The notes beneath the pieces are model-generated. The model ran no database searches and was not told the origin of the DNA. It saw only the letters and a program-made list of their open reading frames with translations. DNA of 64,000 nucleotides, from positions 62,001 through 126,000 of the forward strand of contig JAGZSY010000006.1 in the NCBI GenBank assembly GCA_018380885.1. The letters run 5' to 3'. Each line of letters opens with the position of its first letter. Within the stretch, counting starts at the first letter, position 1. A program made the position numbers and the translations under genes. This DNA comes from Enterocloster asparagiformis. Its GTDB lineage: Bacteria > Bacillota > Clostridia > Lachnospirales > Lachnospiraceae. Below, piece by piece: positions 34,270 to 44,932 of the stretch.

Positions 34270-37200
34270 CTATGGTGTCTCTCTGATCCATCTGCCGTTT
34301 TCATCCACGGGATACCCATCCGGCGTCGTCTCGTTCAGGTACAGGCTTCCCACCGGGCGCCCGTAGAGCCCGTCCGGATTGAAGAAATACCAATCCTCGC
34401 CCAGCTTCTGCCACCCGGTTACCATTCCTCCGGTGAACTGGTTTAAATAGTACCACCTCATGGCCTTTGCATCCCAGTACCAGCCCATGGTCAGACGCCC
34501 GAAATCAGCGCCCAGGGTCTCGTTCAGATAGTACCACTGTCCGGCGGCGTCCATATACCAGCCGTAATCCATGATGCCCTCGGGGTCAAAGTGGTAGGTG
34601 CAGGTCTGCCGGGCATCGTTGTACTTTATGTTTGCCCACTGGTTCTTGAGCCGGCTTCCGCTCCTTAAGACAAAGCTCCACTTGGTATCGTCCATGTCCG
34701 CGCGTTCCCAGCATCCCTCAGTGCCGGCCAGATAGGTCTTGTAGTCGTTGAAGGTGCCCGTCTTGGAGCCTGGGCCGGTGCCGGAGCTTCCCCGTGAGCC
34801 GCCGCCTCCGCCTCCGCCGCCGGAGCCTCCGCCGTTACCGGAACCTCCGCCGTTCGGATTATCCGGATCGTTCGGGTCGTTCGGGTCGTCCGGGCCTCCG
34901 GGATCGTCCGGATGACCGCCTCCGCTGGCGATGGAATCCACGACGGCTTTTAAGGTGTCGTAAGCCTCCAAAAGTTCCTCCACCGACGGGCGGTATTCCC
35001 GGTTGGCAACTCCCAGAGCCTCGTCAATGGCCGCCCCCAGAATCGCCTTGTTTTCTTCGCTCACCGAGGAATTGTTCTTCAGCGCCTGGGCGATGGAAAT
35101 CTCCTCCAACAGCTTCCGCCTTGCTTCCTGCCACTGCGCGTCGTCCGCCGGCTGGTAGATCACGTGAAGCGTCAGGTTCTTTGTGACCGGTTCGCTCGTG
35201 TCATACAGATTGGTCGAGGAAACCGTCTTTCCCAGCCCTGCGTATTCCCACAGGATACCGGTGATGGGGTCCGTATAATCGTCGAATATATCCAGATTCA
35301 TAAATCCTTCCGCATCTTCCAGCGCCGTATCGGTTCTGACCCTGATCAGGTATTCGGCGGACCGCTTATCGTCGATAATTTTCACACCGTGCGCTTTCAA
35401 ATACGTCAGCACATAGGTGCTCTCCACGTTTGCCTCAAAGGAGACGACTCCCGTGAACCCGGAGTCCTCGTCGTTGGGGTCCGGCTCCATGGGTACCTCT
35501 GTGCATACATAACCATCGTTCAGGTAATCCACGTTCCACAGCTGGTAATCCATATATCCCTTGGAGCTGCCGTCCAGCACGGCGTACACCCTGATGTCCG
35601 GTTTTGTGTTCACTCCGTACGGAATTTCCTTGTTGCTGCCTCCCACCTGTCTTGTGAGCGTGGAAGTCAGGGCCCACGGCACTTTTACGGTATCCTCGCC
35701 GATCTCTTCCCTCACGGCGTTGGATTCCGATGCCTTGGGGGCGCGCCGGTTGAACTTGACGGTGTAGAGCACGTCGACTCCCGCCTGCAGCGCTTCGCGG
35801 TCGCTGCCGTTGCCGGTCAGCTCCCCGATCAAATCCTCCGCCCGATCGTCCGACATGTCCAGAGCCACGTCCCCGTTCTTAGGCGTATAATCAATGGAAG
35901 CGTTGCCGGGCGTTGCGGTTCCCGAGGTGTCCGGGGCATAGTAGTTTGCCTGGAGCACCAGGTTCCCTTCCGGCATCGTGATGGTCGGATTTCTCCTGGT
36001 CTTGTCGGCCAGTGTCAGATCGCCGATCAGGGCGCTCCACTGCTTAAACGCCTGACCCCGGCTGTTCACAGTCTCCGCATCCAGCGAAATCTGATCGCCC
36101 GCTCTCACCAGGGCCGAGGTGTCGCTGTCAAAGTCCACGACCGCTTCGCCGCGCATGATCTTTGTGATCCTGCCGCCGTTTGTGAGCGTAATGGTGTAAT
36201 CCTGCTGGGCCTGTGAGCTTCCAATCACCGCCACCTGCGTGCCCATGAGAATCTTGTCGGAAGCTGCCGTATCCTCTCCCGGCTGCTTTGCAACGACCAC
36301 ATACAGCTGGTTCGTCTCCAGGCCGCCGAACACAACGCGGCGCGGGGAACCGGAAGGCGTAACCCAGCCGTCCTCATCTGCTCCCGGCACCTGGATCACA
36401 TCGCCCTCCATGCTCAGAATCGCATACAGGGTTCCGGCCTTTGCCGGCTCGACGATCACCTGCTTCGTGCCGGCCGTGTCGTCCTGCACGTTGTAATTGC
36501 TGCCCAGCGCCGGTACCGTCACGCGGGACGGCGGGCTGTAGGTATCCGGGTCTAAGCTGTCCGGAAGCACCGCTCCCACAGCCGGGTTGGCGTTCAGGTC
36601 AAGCTCGTAGGCGTAGTAGCCGGCGCAGGGATTTAATCCCGTAAATCCTCCGCTCCTTAACTGGCTTCCCGGTTTTGTCTCAATCACTTCGTAGTCCATA
36701 TTGGTCAGCGCGTACCTGCGGCTGTCGTTGGCCCCTGATATGGTCACCTTGCCGCTTCCGTCGCCAGCCACTGTTCCCTGGGCATCCGGCATTGCCAATA
36801 TGCCGTCGTCATCCAGGTAGATGGGAATGAATCTGGCCGTGTATGTCTGGTCGGCGTTGATTGTCTGGCTGTCCTGCATCCGGTTGCCCTGCTCGTCGTA
36901 CCATCCCCCGAATGTATAAAAACTGTCAGGGTGTGTGTCGGGCAGCAGCAGGCTTGACCACCTGGTTCCGATCACCACATGACTTCTCCTGCTCCCATCG
37001 ATCGTTCCGTGGGGCCCTGCGGTGAATTGCAGATCAAACCACTCGCCCTCGGTTTCCTCGAAGTTTGCAAACAATTTGATGGAATTGACGATCACCTTGT
37101 CGTCCGCCAGCTTCGGTCCCGTCTTGTTGCTTCCGTTGGACGTGGCCTGATACCAGCCGTCAAAGCTGAAATGTGCGGACGGCGTGGGCATAAGTCCTTC

Positions 37201-38682
37201 CGTCACCTGGGCCAGGGTCGCGCTGCTGGACTTTTTAACGAACTTAGGCGACGTATCCCCGCCAAAATATCCGTTCTGTCCATTGTAAAACTCGACTTTC
37301 GCCCAATACGTCTCGTCCGACACGTCCTCCGTGTAGGTGATCGTCACGGTTCCTCCCAGAAGGCTGGGGGTCACGGTCAGCTTTCCGTTCTCCTCGTCAA
37401 AGGAGACGTCCGACAGGGAGTCGTCCCATTCGATATTCGGCCGGTAAACATATCCTCCCAGCCGTTCCACGTCAATGTCAACCGGAACGCCCGGCTGTAC
37501 GGTGCGCATTTCCTCGGCGCTCAGGCTGTCGCCCCGGTTGTCCACCCGTCTCACCCGCAGCATAGTCTCAAAGGAGGGGTCCAAATCGTAGGTGTAGGTA
37601 AACGTGATCGCCTGGTTCGGCATCTTTCCGGTAAACTGGTAACTGGACGGATTCATATGGTAGCCTGCATCCTGTGCGGAAATAATTCCCATTTGATCCA
37701 AATCCGTCGTTCCCCCGTCCGTCAGCGCTCCGCCTGCGATCAGATAGGAGTCGATCACGGCCGGCTCAATGACATAGTCCGCCTCCACCGGAAGCGTTCT
37801 GGTATCCGGCGCCTTGATCTGATTGCCGTCCATATCCTGGTAGCGGACCGTAATCAGGAATTTTTTTGCGGTATCCGGTTCATATCGGTAAGCGACCGTC
37901 AGGTCGTCGTTGGGCATGTTGCCCCTGACCGAGTGGGTGGAGCTGTTGATGCTCGCCCCTCCCTCCTGCTCAGTGCCTGCTCCGCTGGCCTCGCCGTATT
38001 TGCGGATCAGGTTGTTCCGGATGATCACGGACTTGAACTTATAGCCCGGAATATCCCTTCTGTAGGTCGCCGAGATGGGATTGCTGGCCATCTGGATGCT
38101 CTCCCAGGACGGCTCAAAGAACTTCCTTAAATCCGGGTCGTTATAGTCGTCCGGCCATCCGCTGGTGTTATCTCCCTCGTTTCTCACAGCGTTAAAATCC
38201 CTGTAATGTTCCACCCGGAATGTATAGGGGCTTTGTGAGTCCGCCCGCCACACCGCGTTGTAAGTCGTCACGTCGTCATAGGGGAACGCGTAGGGAAGTG
38301 TTTCCACTTTGTTTCCGTTGTCTGCATACCAGCCGTCAAAGTAATACCCCTCCCATGTGACGCTGTCAAAGTTCGGGACCTTGGGTCTGGCTCCGGAGCC
38401 AAAGGTATCCGTGGGCAGCCCGGCAAAATTATCCGAAGTCGTCAGCGGATATCCCGCCTTTCCGCTGGCCGCAAACACATCGCCCTCCATGGCCGGCGCG
38501 GACGCCACGCTGCCGTAGCTTGAAAGCTGGATGCCCGGGCCGTTTTTGGGATCGAATTTCAGCTTGACGATATCCCCATAACCAGCCGCGTACGCCGGGT
38601 GTACCGGGGCAGCCATGGAAATTACCATGACTGCCGCCAGCGCCCCCGCCAGCTTTGATTTTATGTTATATCTCTTTCTCAT
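34270..38682 (-). CDS. Giant multidomain surface protein with wall-binding repeats (1470 residues)
   Basis: A signal peptide ends at AYA (residue 32). Repeats resembling InlB/Listeria-Bacteroides beta-grasp modules (YYFDGWYADNG, FSFDGWYQATS, YTFGGWYDEQG) alternate with MucBP-like modules (GYKFKSVIIRNN, YRYEPDT; FTYTYDLDPS). A module with KASESNAV is shared with the neighbour. A helical FIVAR-like segment (ISIAQALKNNSS, then GAAIDEALGVAN) precedes a Pro/Asp/Asn/Gly-rich linker and C-terminal aromatic wall-binding repeats (GWYWDAKAMRWYYLNQ). The ATG at 38682 is chosen for TAGGAGGAACCCG; a longer frame overlaps the upstream gene. Probably a wall-attached adhesin; ligand unknown. Third of the wall-binding genes in the inverton-controlled operon. 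Confidence 0.85.
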   Translation of the reverse strand: MRKRYNIKSKLAGALAAVMVISMAAPVHPAYAAGYGDIVKLKFDPKNGPGIQLSSYGSVASAPAMEGDVFAASGKAGYPLTTSDNFAGLPTDTFGSGARPKVPNFDSVTWEGYYFDGWYADNGNKVETLPYAFPYDDVTTYNAVWRADSQSPYTFRVEHYRDFNAVRNEGDNTSGWPDDYNDPDLRKFFEPSWESIQMASNPISATYRRDIPGYKFKSVIIRNNLIRKYGEASGAGTEQEGGASINSSTHSVRGNMPNDDLTVAYRYEPDTAKKFLITVRYQDMDGNQIKAPDTRTLPVEADYVIEPAVIDSYLIAGGALTDGGTTDLDQMGIISAQDAGYHMNPSSYQFTGKMPNQAITFTYTYDLDPSFETMLRVRRVDNRGDSLSAEEMRTVQPGVPVDIDVERLGGYVYRPNIEWDDSLSDVSFDEENGKLTVTPSLLGGTVTITYTEDVSDETYWAKVEFYNGQNGYFGGDTSPKFVKKSSSATLAQVTEGLMPTPSAHFSFDGWYQATSNGSNKTGPKLADDKVIVNSIKLFANFEETEGEWFDLQFTAGPHGTIDGSRRSHVVIGTRWSSLLLPDTHPDSFYTFGGWYDEQGNRMQDSQTINADQTYTARFIPIYLDDDGILAMPDAQGTVAGDGSGKVTISGANDSRRYALTNMDYEVIETKPGSQLRSGGFTGLNPCAGYYAYELDLNANPAVGAVLPDSLDPDTYSPPSRVTVPALGSNYNVQDDTAGTKQVIVEPAKAGTLYAILSMEGDVIQVPGADEDGWVTPSGSPRRVVFGGLETNQLYVVVAKQPGEDTAASDKILMGTQVAVIGSSQAQQDYTITLTNGGRITKIMRGEAVVDFDSDTSALVRAGDQISLDAETVNSRGQAFKQWSALIGDLTLADKTRRNPTITMPEGNLVLQANYYAPDTSGTATPGNASIDYTPKNGDVALDMSDDRAEDLIGELTGNGSDREALQAGVDVLYTVKFNRRAPKASESNAVREEIGEDTVKVPWALTSTLTRQVGGSNKEIPYGVNTKPDIRVYAVLDGSSKGYMDYQLWNVDYLNDGYVCTEVPMEPDPNDEDSGFTGVVSFEANVESTYVLTYLKAHGVKIIDDKRSAEYLIRVRTDTALEDAEGFMNLDIFDDYTDPITGILWEYAGLGKTVSSTNLYDTSEPVTKNLTLHVIYQPADDAQWQEARRKLLEEISIAQALKNNSSVSEENKAILGAAIDEALGVANREYRPSVEELLEAYDTLKAVVDSIASGGGHPDDPGGPDDPNDPNDPDNPNGGGSGNGGGSGGGGGGGGSRGSSGTGPGSKTGTFNDYKTYLAGTEGCWERADMDDTKWSFVLRSGSRLKNQWANIKYNDARQTCTYHFDPEGIMDYGWYMDAAGQWYYLNETLGADFGRLTMGWYWDAKAMRWYYLNQFTGGMVTGWQKLGEDWYFFNPDGLYGRPVGSLYLNETTPDGYPVDENGRWIRETP

Positions 38683-38692
38683 CGGGTTCCTC

Positions 38693-41600
38693 CTACTGAA
38701 TCCATGCGCCGTCGGCACCTGTCTGATACCCGTCCGGCGTCATTTCATTCTGATACATGGCACCTAAGGGGCGTCCTGCACCTCCTCCGAAGGTCCACTG
38801 TTCGTTTGTGGGGTCATAGGCGTATACGCCCGCGCCCACCGGGGAGAAGTAATACCATTTTCCGTCGATCATTCTCCACCCCAAAACCATCGCGCCGTTG
38901 TTTGGCTCTAAGTAATACCAGTTGCCGTCCTTTGAGTCCATTCTCCAGCCGGTGGCCATTCTTCCGTACGGGGCTTCCGCTTCCGTATTGCAGTAATACC
39001 AGTTCCCGGACGGATCGCAAATCCACCCGCTCAGCATGATTCCCCTGCTGTCAAAGTAGTACCAGCCGCTGTCCTTTTCCTGTGCTCCTTCCGGATACTT
39101 GAGCTGCGCCCACATACTGCTTAAGGGCAGTCCTCCGTTGAGCACAAAGCTCAACTGCCGCTCGCCGGACATGCCGGTGCTCTCCACCCAGTTGCCGTTG
39201 GTTCCAATTACGTAGCTCTTGGAAGGGGTTCCCGCGAAGGGCGCCGCTTTGGTTCCCTTGCCGCCTCCGCCGCCGCCTTTGCTTCCGCCCTTGTTTCCGG
39301 TTTCCTGAAGGTCGTCGTAGTGGCCGTACCGGTCGTCCAGCAGTTCCTTGTAGGGAGCTGTATTTTCCTTCAACTCATCCAGCGCTCCCACCAGCTGATC
39401 GATGGTGGCCTTCGGATCGTCGCGGTCCAGCACCTCCAGCGCCGACTCGATGAACTCCTTCAGCTTTTTGCTCTCGCTCAGCTTCAGGAAATGATCGTCG
39501 CTTATACCGATAGCCTCGTTGATGGCCGCCTCCAGCTTCTTGCGGATGTCGTCCACCTCGTTCTCATTGTTATCATAGTAGGCGTACACATAGGTTTTCC
39601 GGGTGATCCTGCGGTCCGGCTCGAACTCCTTGTAGCGGTCCTCCCGGTAGCTCCAGCCCAGATAGTTGTACTCCGCGCCGCCCGGGCTGATGAAGTACTC
39701 CAGCTGTTCCTCAAGGGCGCCGTACTCCTCCTCATAGTAGGAATCCTCCGGCGACTCGTTTCTGCGCACCTTAAACCAGTAGCGGTATTGTTCAGGGGCC
39801 GTGTTGTTCAGGAAATACAGGCGGTAGGCGCGGTTATATACCATCACGTACCGTTTTCCCTCCGTCGCCCTGAAGGTAAACAGACCTCCCGTCTGCTCCG
39901 GGTCGTAGTCCATGGGCACAATGCTCACCATCAGACCGAGATCCGGGTCCTGGCTGACCTCGTACAGCTGGTAATCCATCATGTCCACATCATTTTTTTC
40001 CATCTGCACGTAGGTGTTGAAGGAGGCTTCAGACGCGCTTGCGCGGTCCACCTTTCTGCCGTTCACATACCGCTCGACGGATACGTCCAGGCCCCAGGCC
40101 TCCTTGTACGCCTCCTCGTGGTCTAAGTCGTAATCGCCGCTCATCTTGATGGCGTTGGATTCCGACGCGCGCACGCTGTTCTTTACGTATACCACCTTGT
40201 AGGTCACATCCGCGTGGTTCACGTCCAACAGCTCCCGGTCCGCATCCGTGGTCAGTTCGTCCTCCAGATCCGGTATCTCTGTGGGATCTAAGGCCAGTTC
40301 CTCGCGGTTTCCTCCCCGCACCTCGTCGATCACAGTGGCGTTGCTGGGGGTAGCCGCGCGGCCGTACACCGCCGTCAGCACCAGGTTGGTATCCGGCATG
40401 GTGAAGCTGACTTCCCTGGTATTGATCCGGCTGCCGAATCCCTTCACGGAGCCGATGGTGAACTCCCAGTGGGAGAACGGACGGCCGTCGTCGTTGGAGG
40501 CTTCCGCCATAATTCTCACCGTTTCGCCCTTGTGGGCCTCCTCGTAGCGGCTTTCTCCCACGGTCTCCTCCCCTACGCTCACCACCTCGCCGTTCAGCGT
40601 TTCAATGATGTAATTTGGGAGTTCCAGGTCGCCGCCCGGGTCTGTGGTGATGACGCTTCCGTCCTCAAGGCGGCTCTCCGCCGTGATTCCGGTCTGACCC
40701 TTCGGCCGTGCCACCACCGTGTACTCCTTGTTATAGTCCAGCCCGCTGAAGCTTATGCTGCCCGGGCTGCCCGACACGCTCTGCCATCCGCCCGCGCCGC
40801 TCTGAGGCGCCATCACGACCCGGCCCTCGCTGTCTAACACCGCGTAATCCGATGCCGTGTCCGCCGGCCGGATGGTCAGTTCTGTCTTTCCTTCGTCCTC
40901 CTCGTCGTAGAGAACCTTGTAGTTGGTTTCCACCACCGGCGTCAGCACTTCCACGCCGTCGCTGATGGTTCCGCCCGCATCTGCGATCATGCTGCCGGTC
41001 TGAATCTCCGGCCGGGCCGTAGCCTCGTACACCAGATAGCGCATGCCCGGATACAGGTCGTCGAACACGGTGCGGCTGGTCAGAAGGTTGCCCTTGTTCA
41101 CCACCAGCACCTTCCCGTCAAGGTCTGTGAGTATGTACTGATAGCCCTGGGTGGTGCCAAACACCGTGATGCGCCCCTTGCCCTGGCCGTTCAGCCCTGC
41201 CATGGGTTCCGGGTCCGTCACCTCCGTGCCGAATATGGCCGGGTCCGGATAAAACTGGATCACATAGGTCTGGCCGTTTACAAGGGCCATATCGTCGTTC
41301 ATGGGTTCGCCCTGGGCGTACCAGTCGTCCACCAGGTAGTTCACCTCGGGCGTGTAGTCCGGAAGGCTGTCCTGGATGTCTCCCCATGTTTTGTCAAAGG
41401 TCGTGTGCAGCGTCAAACTCTGGTCCGCATTGATGGCGCCGTGGCTGCCCGCCTCAAAGGCGATGTCGATCCATGCCTCCGGGTTCTCCTCGAAGTGCGC
41501 GGTCAAGGTCGTGTCCTCCGTGAACCGGTAATCCTGGGGCAGAAGGGTCTCGCCCTCGTCCAGTTTCCGGTTGCCGTTGGCGTCGATAAACCAGCCGCCG

Positions 41601-44600
41601 AACCGGTAATAGCTGTTCTCAGGCCGGGCCTCCGGCATCAGATGTTTCTCCGCTATGACCGCCAGCGTGTAGGACTGTTCGCGGCCTGCGTCTGAGCCGT
41701 CGTTTGCCAGTATGCCGGCCCGGAACTTTCCGCCCGTCAGAGCCTGCACGTCCTGGGAGACGTCGCCGCCTGCGCTCAGAGATCCGTTTACGCCCGGCAC
41801 ATAGGTCACATTCACCCACTTGTCCGAAATGCGATCGTGCTTATAAGTTACCGCCGCGTTGTCGTTGGGCATGATTCCCGCCCAGTCGTTGCCCACAAAC
41901 TGCAGACCGGAGCCGGCGGGTTGAATCGTGTGGGAGGCCAGGCTGTATCCGTACTGCTCCTGGTATTCGCCCTCCACATTGCTGTCCGCCGCATAAGGAC
42001 CAAACGCCTGAGGCGGCATGATGTCCTTCAGACGGCTGTCGGCCGTCCCGTTGTCCTCGTAATGGACGGTCACTTCATATCCCAAAATCGTGGACTCGTA
42101 CAGGTACACCAGGCGTACCGGCTGGTTGGGCATGATTCCGCTGTATGCAAAGCTGCTGTCGAAATCGCCTCTCACGCCGTTTACCAGGCCGTCCGGAAGC
42201 TCTCCGGCCTCGTCGCCCCAGTCAAACCGGTACCCCACGCACTCGTAACCGTATACCTGGACCGGTTGAGCGGTAATCGCGTTCTCCGGATAGTACTGTC
42301 CGGACTGCGGGGCCGACACCGTGGTGCCGTTGTTCGTTTCATGGAGGACCTCAAATGCGGACCTGGCGCTGGTATCTCCATACCTCACCTGATAGCCATA
42401 GCGCACGGTGGCATCCTGCCCGGGCATCTTCCCGGTGAAGGTTCCTACATCGTTAAACTGGCCGATGGGAACGGATGTGCCGCTGAAATTGTATTCCGTC
42501 GGAGTCGTGCTGGAATCATCCGCGCTCCAGCGGTAACCCCTGACGGTCTTTTTCTCTTCCAGAAGCTGTTCTTCCACACTGTAGGCGTTTTCCAGCGTAT
42601 TGGACGCGAACATGATGTCGCCGGCCGCGTTGGAATGCTCCACCGTATAGTTAAACTTTACGTTTGGATCCGCCTCAAATATGGCGTAATAGGTGACGGG
42701 CGTCTCCGGGTAAACGCTGGGCAGCCTGTCGATAATCTGCGGATGATCCCAGTCGTTGACCGTGCTCCACCCCTTAAAGATATATCCGTACCGCGTCGTG
42801 GTGGGAAGCAGCGCATTGACCGGATTTCCGGCGGTTCCGGTCAGCGTCTCCGGCTCCGGCGTTCCACCGTTGCTGTTGAAAATGATCTGCGAACCGACCT
42901 TGCGGTACTCGTAGTTGACCGCCACGTCCTGGTTGGGCATGATGCCGGTAATCCGGCTGTAATCCGCTCCGTCCGCCATATTGGCCGTGAGGGTGGGCGG
43001 CGTCCCCTGTTCAATGACCACGTTGACCAGATCATATCCTGTAATGGCCGGCGCGGGGGCGATGTCCACCGGGTCCCCGGATGCCTTGGAGATTGCAGGA
43101 ATCGGCGCTGCGCCGGCGATAGAACCGCCTGTGTCCGCATCCTTTGTGTAGAAGCTGATCTGAAGGCCGTTTCGTTTGACGACCGCGTTTCGATCGTTAT
43201 TCGCGCCTGCGCCCGAAAGGTTCTTTGTTCCCACGGACACGTAAACTCCGGTGCCGTCCGCTTTCCCCTTGTCTGCAAAGAAGTTGTCTGCAAACGGGCT
43301 TGGGGACGTATCCACGCCGCTTCCAGGCAGAGGAGCGGCGATCTTAATCTCCTGCCCGGCCTCCGTGGAGATTCCTCCCGGCGACGCATCCGGCTGCCGG
43401 GCCGTTGTGACGCCGATCCTGGAAACGTTCAAGTCGCCTGTAACGGTGATGGCCCGCCCGTTTTCCAGATAGACGTTGGCTTTCTCCCCCGACGGCGTGG
43501 TATTATCCTCGATCATCACGTCGTTGACCACGTCGAATCTGCCGGAGCTGTTAAAATAGACTGCGCCCTTGCCCTCCGACACATTTCCCGACACCTTGCC
43601 GTAGTTCATGGAGAGCGCGGCGCTCCCCGTCACATTGACGGCGCTGCCCTGACTGCCGCTGCTTCCATGGCAATTTCTCAGGTTGGCCCCGGTGTTGATC
43701 TCCAGCCTGCCGGATTCGGCGCTCACCAGCGGATCGCTGCTCACTGTGCCGTTTCCGTCCAGAACAATGTCCGTCAGCTTTAAAGTCGCGCCCGTCACCT
43801 TGAAGATCGGTCCTGTGTAAGATCCCCCGCGCCTTAAGGTCTTGATGTAATCGGCGTTCTCGTTGGTGGGGTTTCCGGACCTGTCGTAATCCGTGCTTGC
43901 GATGGTAATGTCCCGATTGGAGCCGGATATCTCAATGGGAGCCGTGATATCCGGATAGTCCATGATGTAGATATACCCCTTCTTGTTTCCAATCTGATCC
44001 ATAGCGTACCGGATGGTCTTATAGGGGTTGCTGTACGTGCCGTCCGCCGCGTCAGAATCCGTACCCGTAGAAGATACGTAGTAAGACGTATCTCTGATTG
44101 CAAATGCCACGCGTTTGTGCACGATTTCATACGGATGAAGATAGAACTGCCAGGAATAGGCCATGCCGGAGTCAATTCCGCTCACAGAGCTTCCCCCGTC
44201 CTCCCGGAACACATTCGCAGTCCAGTTGCTATAACGTCCGATCCATCTGGTATCCGGCGGCGTAATACCAAGGCTGCTGTCGTTTGTAATACAGTCAAAG
44301 GTGGTTTTCACATACTGGTTTACCATGTGGAATCCGCGGTCGTTCTTGTAAACCGTAGCGTAGTCATCCGCTCTGCTGCCGCCGATCATAACGTCGGAGC
44401 CGGTGCCCAGCTTCACAAACCGTCCCGTGTTTCCGCCCTGGCCGGTTTTGTCGTAAACGTAATAGTCCACAAATACATATTTATTGTCCGGGCTTGGGGA
44501 AAGCGCGATCTTCAGCTCAATTCCCAACGTGCTGGTCAAGTCCTCCACCGCGCCGTTGTATTTGCCATTTGCCTTATATTTAGTTCCGTTATCCACCTGG

Positions 44601-44911
44601 ATGTAGGTGGCGTACCCGCTCCAATTATAGGTGGTTTGAATCCCAGATTTTGTGTACCCTGTCTGCCCAGCCTGAAGTCCACACAGGTCAAACCGGTATG
44701 TAGCACTGCCCTCTTCCGAAGCCCCTGTTGCCGGGCCAAACCACGTGTACGCCGTACCCTCGCTGGCTCCGTCTCCGAGATTCACGTCGGGGAGCTCCGT
44801 TGAGGCAAATGCGATCATCGCCAGCTGTGTGGACAGCAGGCCGACGGTCAGGCACACCGATAAAATCAGGGAAACAACACGTTTCCACTTTTGATAGATT
44901 TCTTTACTCAT
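38693..44911 (-). CDS. Giant multidomain surface protein with beta-helix and wall-binding repeats (2072 residues)
   Basis: Signal peptide about residues 1-38. About 275-520: a right-handed beta-helix segment starting YYVSSTGTDSDAADGTYSNP, with right-handed turns of the DUF1565 type. About 590-1180: repeated MucBP-like (VNYEYRKVG, VRYGYQVRYG, RLVYLYEST) and InlB-like (YIFKGWSTVND, YRFGGWFIDAN) modules. Further beta modules include VRASESNAI, shared with the 1470-residue neighbour. About 1780-1860: helical FIVAR-like segment; then a Gly/Lys linker and terminal wall-binding repeats (GWRMIDGKWYYFSP). AAGGTGAGGA precedes the ATG. With the neighbour, it looks like a tandem gene duplication. Likely an adhesin. 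Confidence 0.85.
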   Translation of the reverse strand: MSKEIYQKWKRVVSLILSVCLTVGLLSTQLAMIAFASTELPDVNLGDGASEGTAYTWFGPATGASEEGSATYRFDLCGLQAGQTGYTKSGIQTTYNWSGYATYIQVDNGTKYKANGKYNGAVEDLTSTLGIELKIALSPSPDNKYVFVDYYVYDKTGQGGNTGRFVKLGTGSDVMIGGSRADDYATVYKNDRGFHMVNQYVKTTFDCITNDSSLGITPPDTRWIGRYSNWTANVFREDGGSSVSGIDSGMAYSWQFYLHPYEIVHKRVAFAIRDTSYYVSSTGTDSDAADGTYSNPYKTIRYAMDQIGNKKGYIYIMDYPDITAPIEISGSNRDITIASTDYDRSGNPTNENADYIKTLRRGGSYTGPIFKVTGATLKLTDIVLDGNGTVSSDPLVSAESGRLEINTGANLRNCHGSSGSQGSAVNVTGSAALSMNYGKVSGNVSEGKGAVYFNSSGRFDVVNDVMIEDNTTPSGEKANVYLENGRAITVTGDLNVSRIGVTTARQPDASPGGISTEAGQEIKIAAPLPGSGVDTSPSPFADNFFADKGKADGTGVYVSVGTKNLSGAGANNDRNAVVKRNGLQISFYTKDADTGGSIAGAAPIPAISKASGDPVDIAPAPAITGYDLVNVVIEQGTPPTLTANMADGADYSRITGIMPNQDVAVNYEYRKVGSQIIFNSNGGTPEPETLTGTAGNPVNALLPTTTRYGYIFKGWSTVNDWDHPQIIDRLPSVYPETPVTYYAIFEADPNVKFNYTVEHSNAAGDIMFASNTLENAYSVEEQLLEEKKTVRGYRWSADDSSTTPTEYNFSGTSVPIGQFNDVGTFTGKMPGQDATVRYGYQVRYGDTSARSAFEVLHETNNGTTVSAPQSGQYYPENAITAQPVQVYGYECVGYRFDWGDEAGELPDGLVNGVRGDFDSSFAYSGIMPNQPVRLVYLYESTILGYEVTVHYEDNGTADSRLKDIMPPQAFGPYAADSNVEGEYQEQYGYSLASHTIQPAGSGLQFVGNDWAGIMPNDNAAVTYKHDRISDKWVNVTYVPGVNGSLSAGGDVSQDVQALTGGKFRAGILANDGSDAGREQSYTLAVIAEKHLMPEARPENSYYRFGGWFIDANGNRKLDEGETLLPQDYRFTEDTTLTAHFEENPEAWIDIAFEAGSHGAINADQSLTLHTTFDKTWGDIQDSLPDYTPEVNYLVDDWYAQGEPMNDDMALVNGQTYVIQFYPDPAIFGTEVTDPEPMAGLNGQGKGRITVFGTTQGYQYILTDLDGKVLVVNKGNLLTSRTVFDDLYPGMRYLVYEATARPEIQTGSMIADAGGTISDGVEVLTPVVETNYKVLYDEEDEGKTELTIRPADTASDYAVLDSEGRVVMAPQSGAGGWQSVSGSPGSISFSGLDYNKEYTVVARPKGQTGITAESRLEDGSVITTDPGGDLELPNYIIETLNGEVVSVGEETVGESRYEEAHKGETVRIMAEASNDDGRPFSHWEFTIGSVKGFGSRINTREVSFTMPDTNLVLTAVYGRAATPSNATVIDEVRGGNREELALDPTEIPDLEDELTTDADRELLDVNHADVTYKVVYVKNSVRASESNAIKMSGDYDLDHEEAYKEAWGLDVSVERYVNGRKVDRASASEASFNTYVQMEKNDVDMMDYQLYEVSQDPDLGLMVSIVPMDYDPEQTGGLFTFRATEGKRYVMVYNRAYRLYFLNNTAPEQYRYWFKVRRNESPEDSYYEEEYGALEEQLEYFISPGGAEYNYLGWSYREDRYKEFEPDRRITRKTYVYAYYDNNENEVDDIRKKLEAAINEAIGISDDHFLKLSESKKLKEFIESALEVLDRDDPKATIDQLVGALDELKENTAPYKELLDDRYGHYDDLQETGNKGGSKGGGGGGKGTKAAPFAGTPSKSYVIGTNGNWVESTGMSGERQLSFVLNGGLPLSSMWAQLKYPEGAQEKDSGWYYFDSRGIMLSGWICDPSGNWYYCNTEAEAPYGRMATGWRMDSKDGNWYYLEPNNGAMVLGWRMIDGKWYYFSPVGAGVYAYDPTNEQWTFGGGAGRPLGAMYQNEMTPDGYQTGADGAWIQ

Positions 44912-44932
44912 TCCTCACCTTGTCTCCTCACC

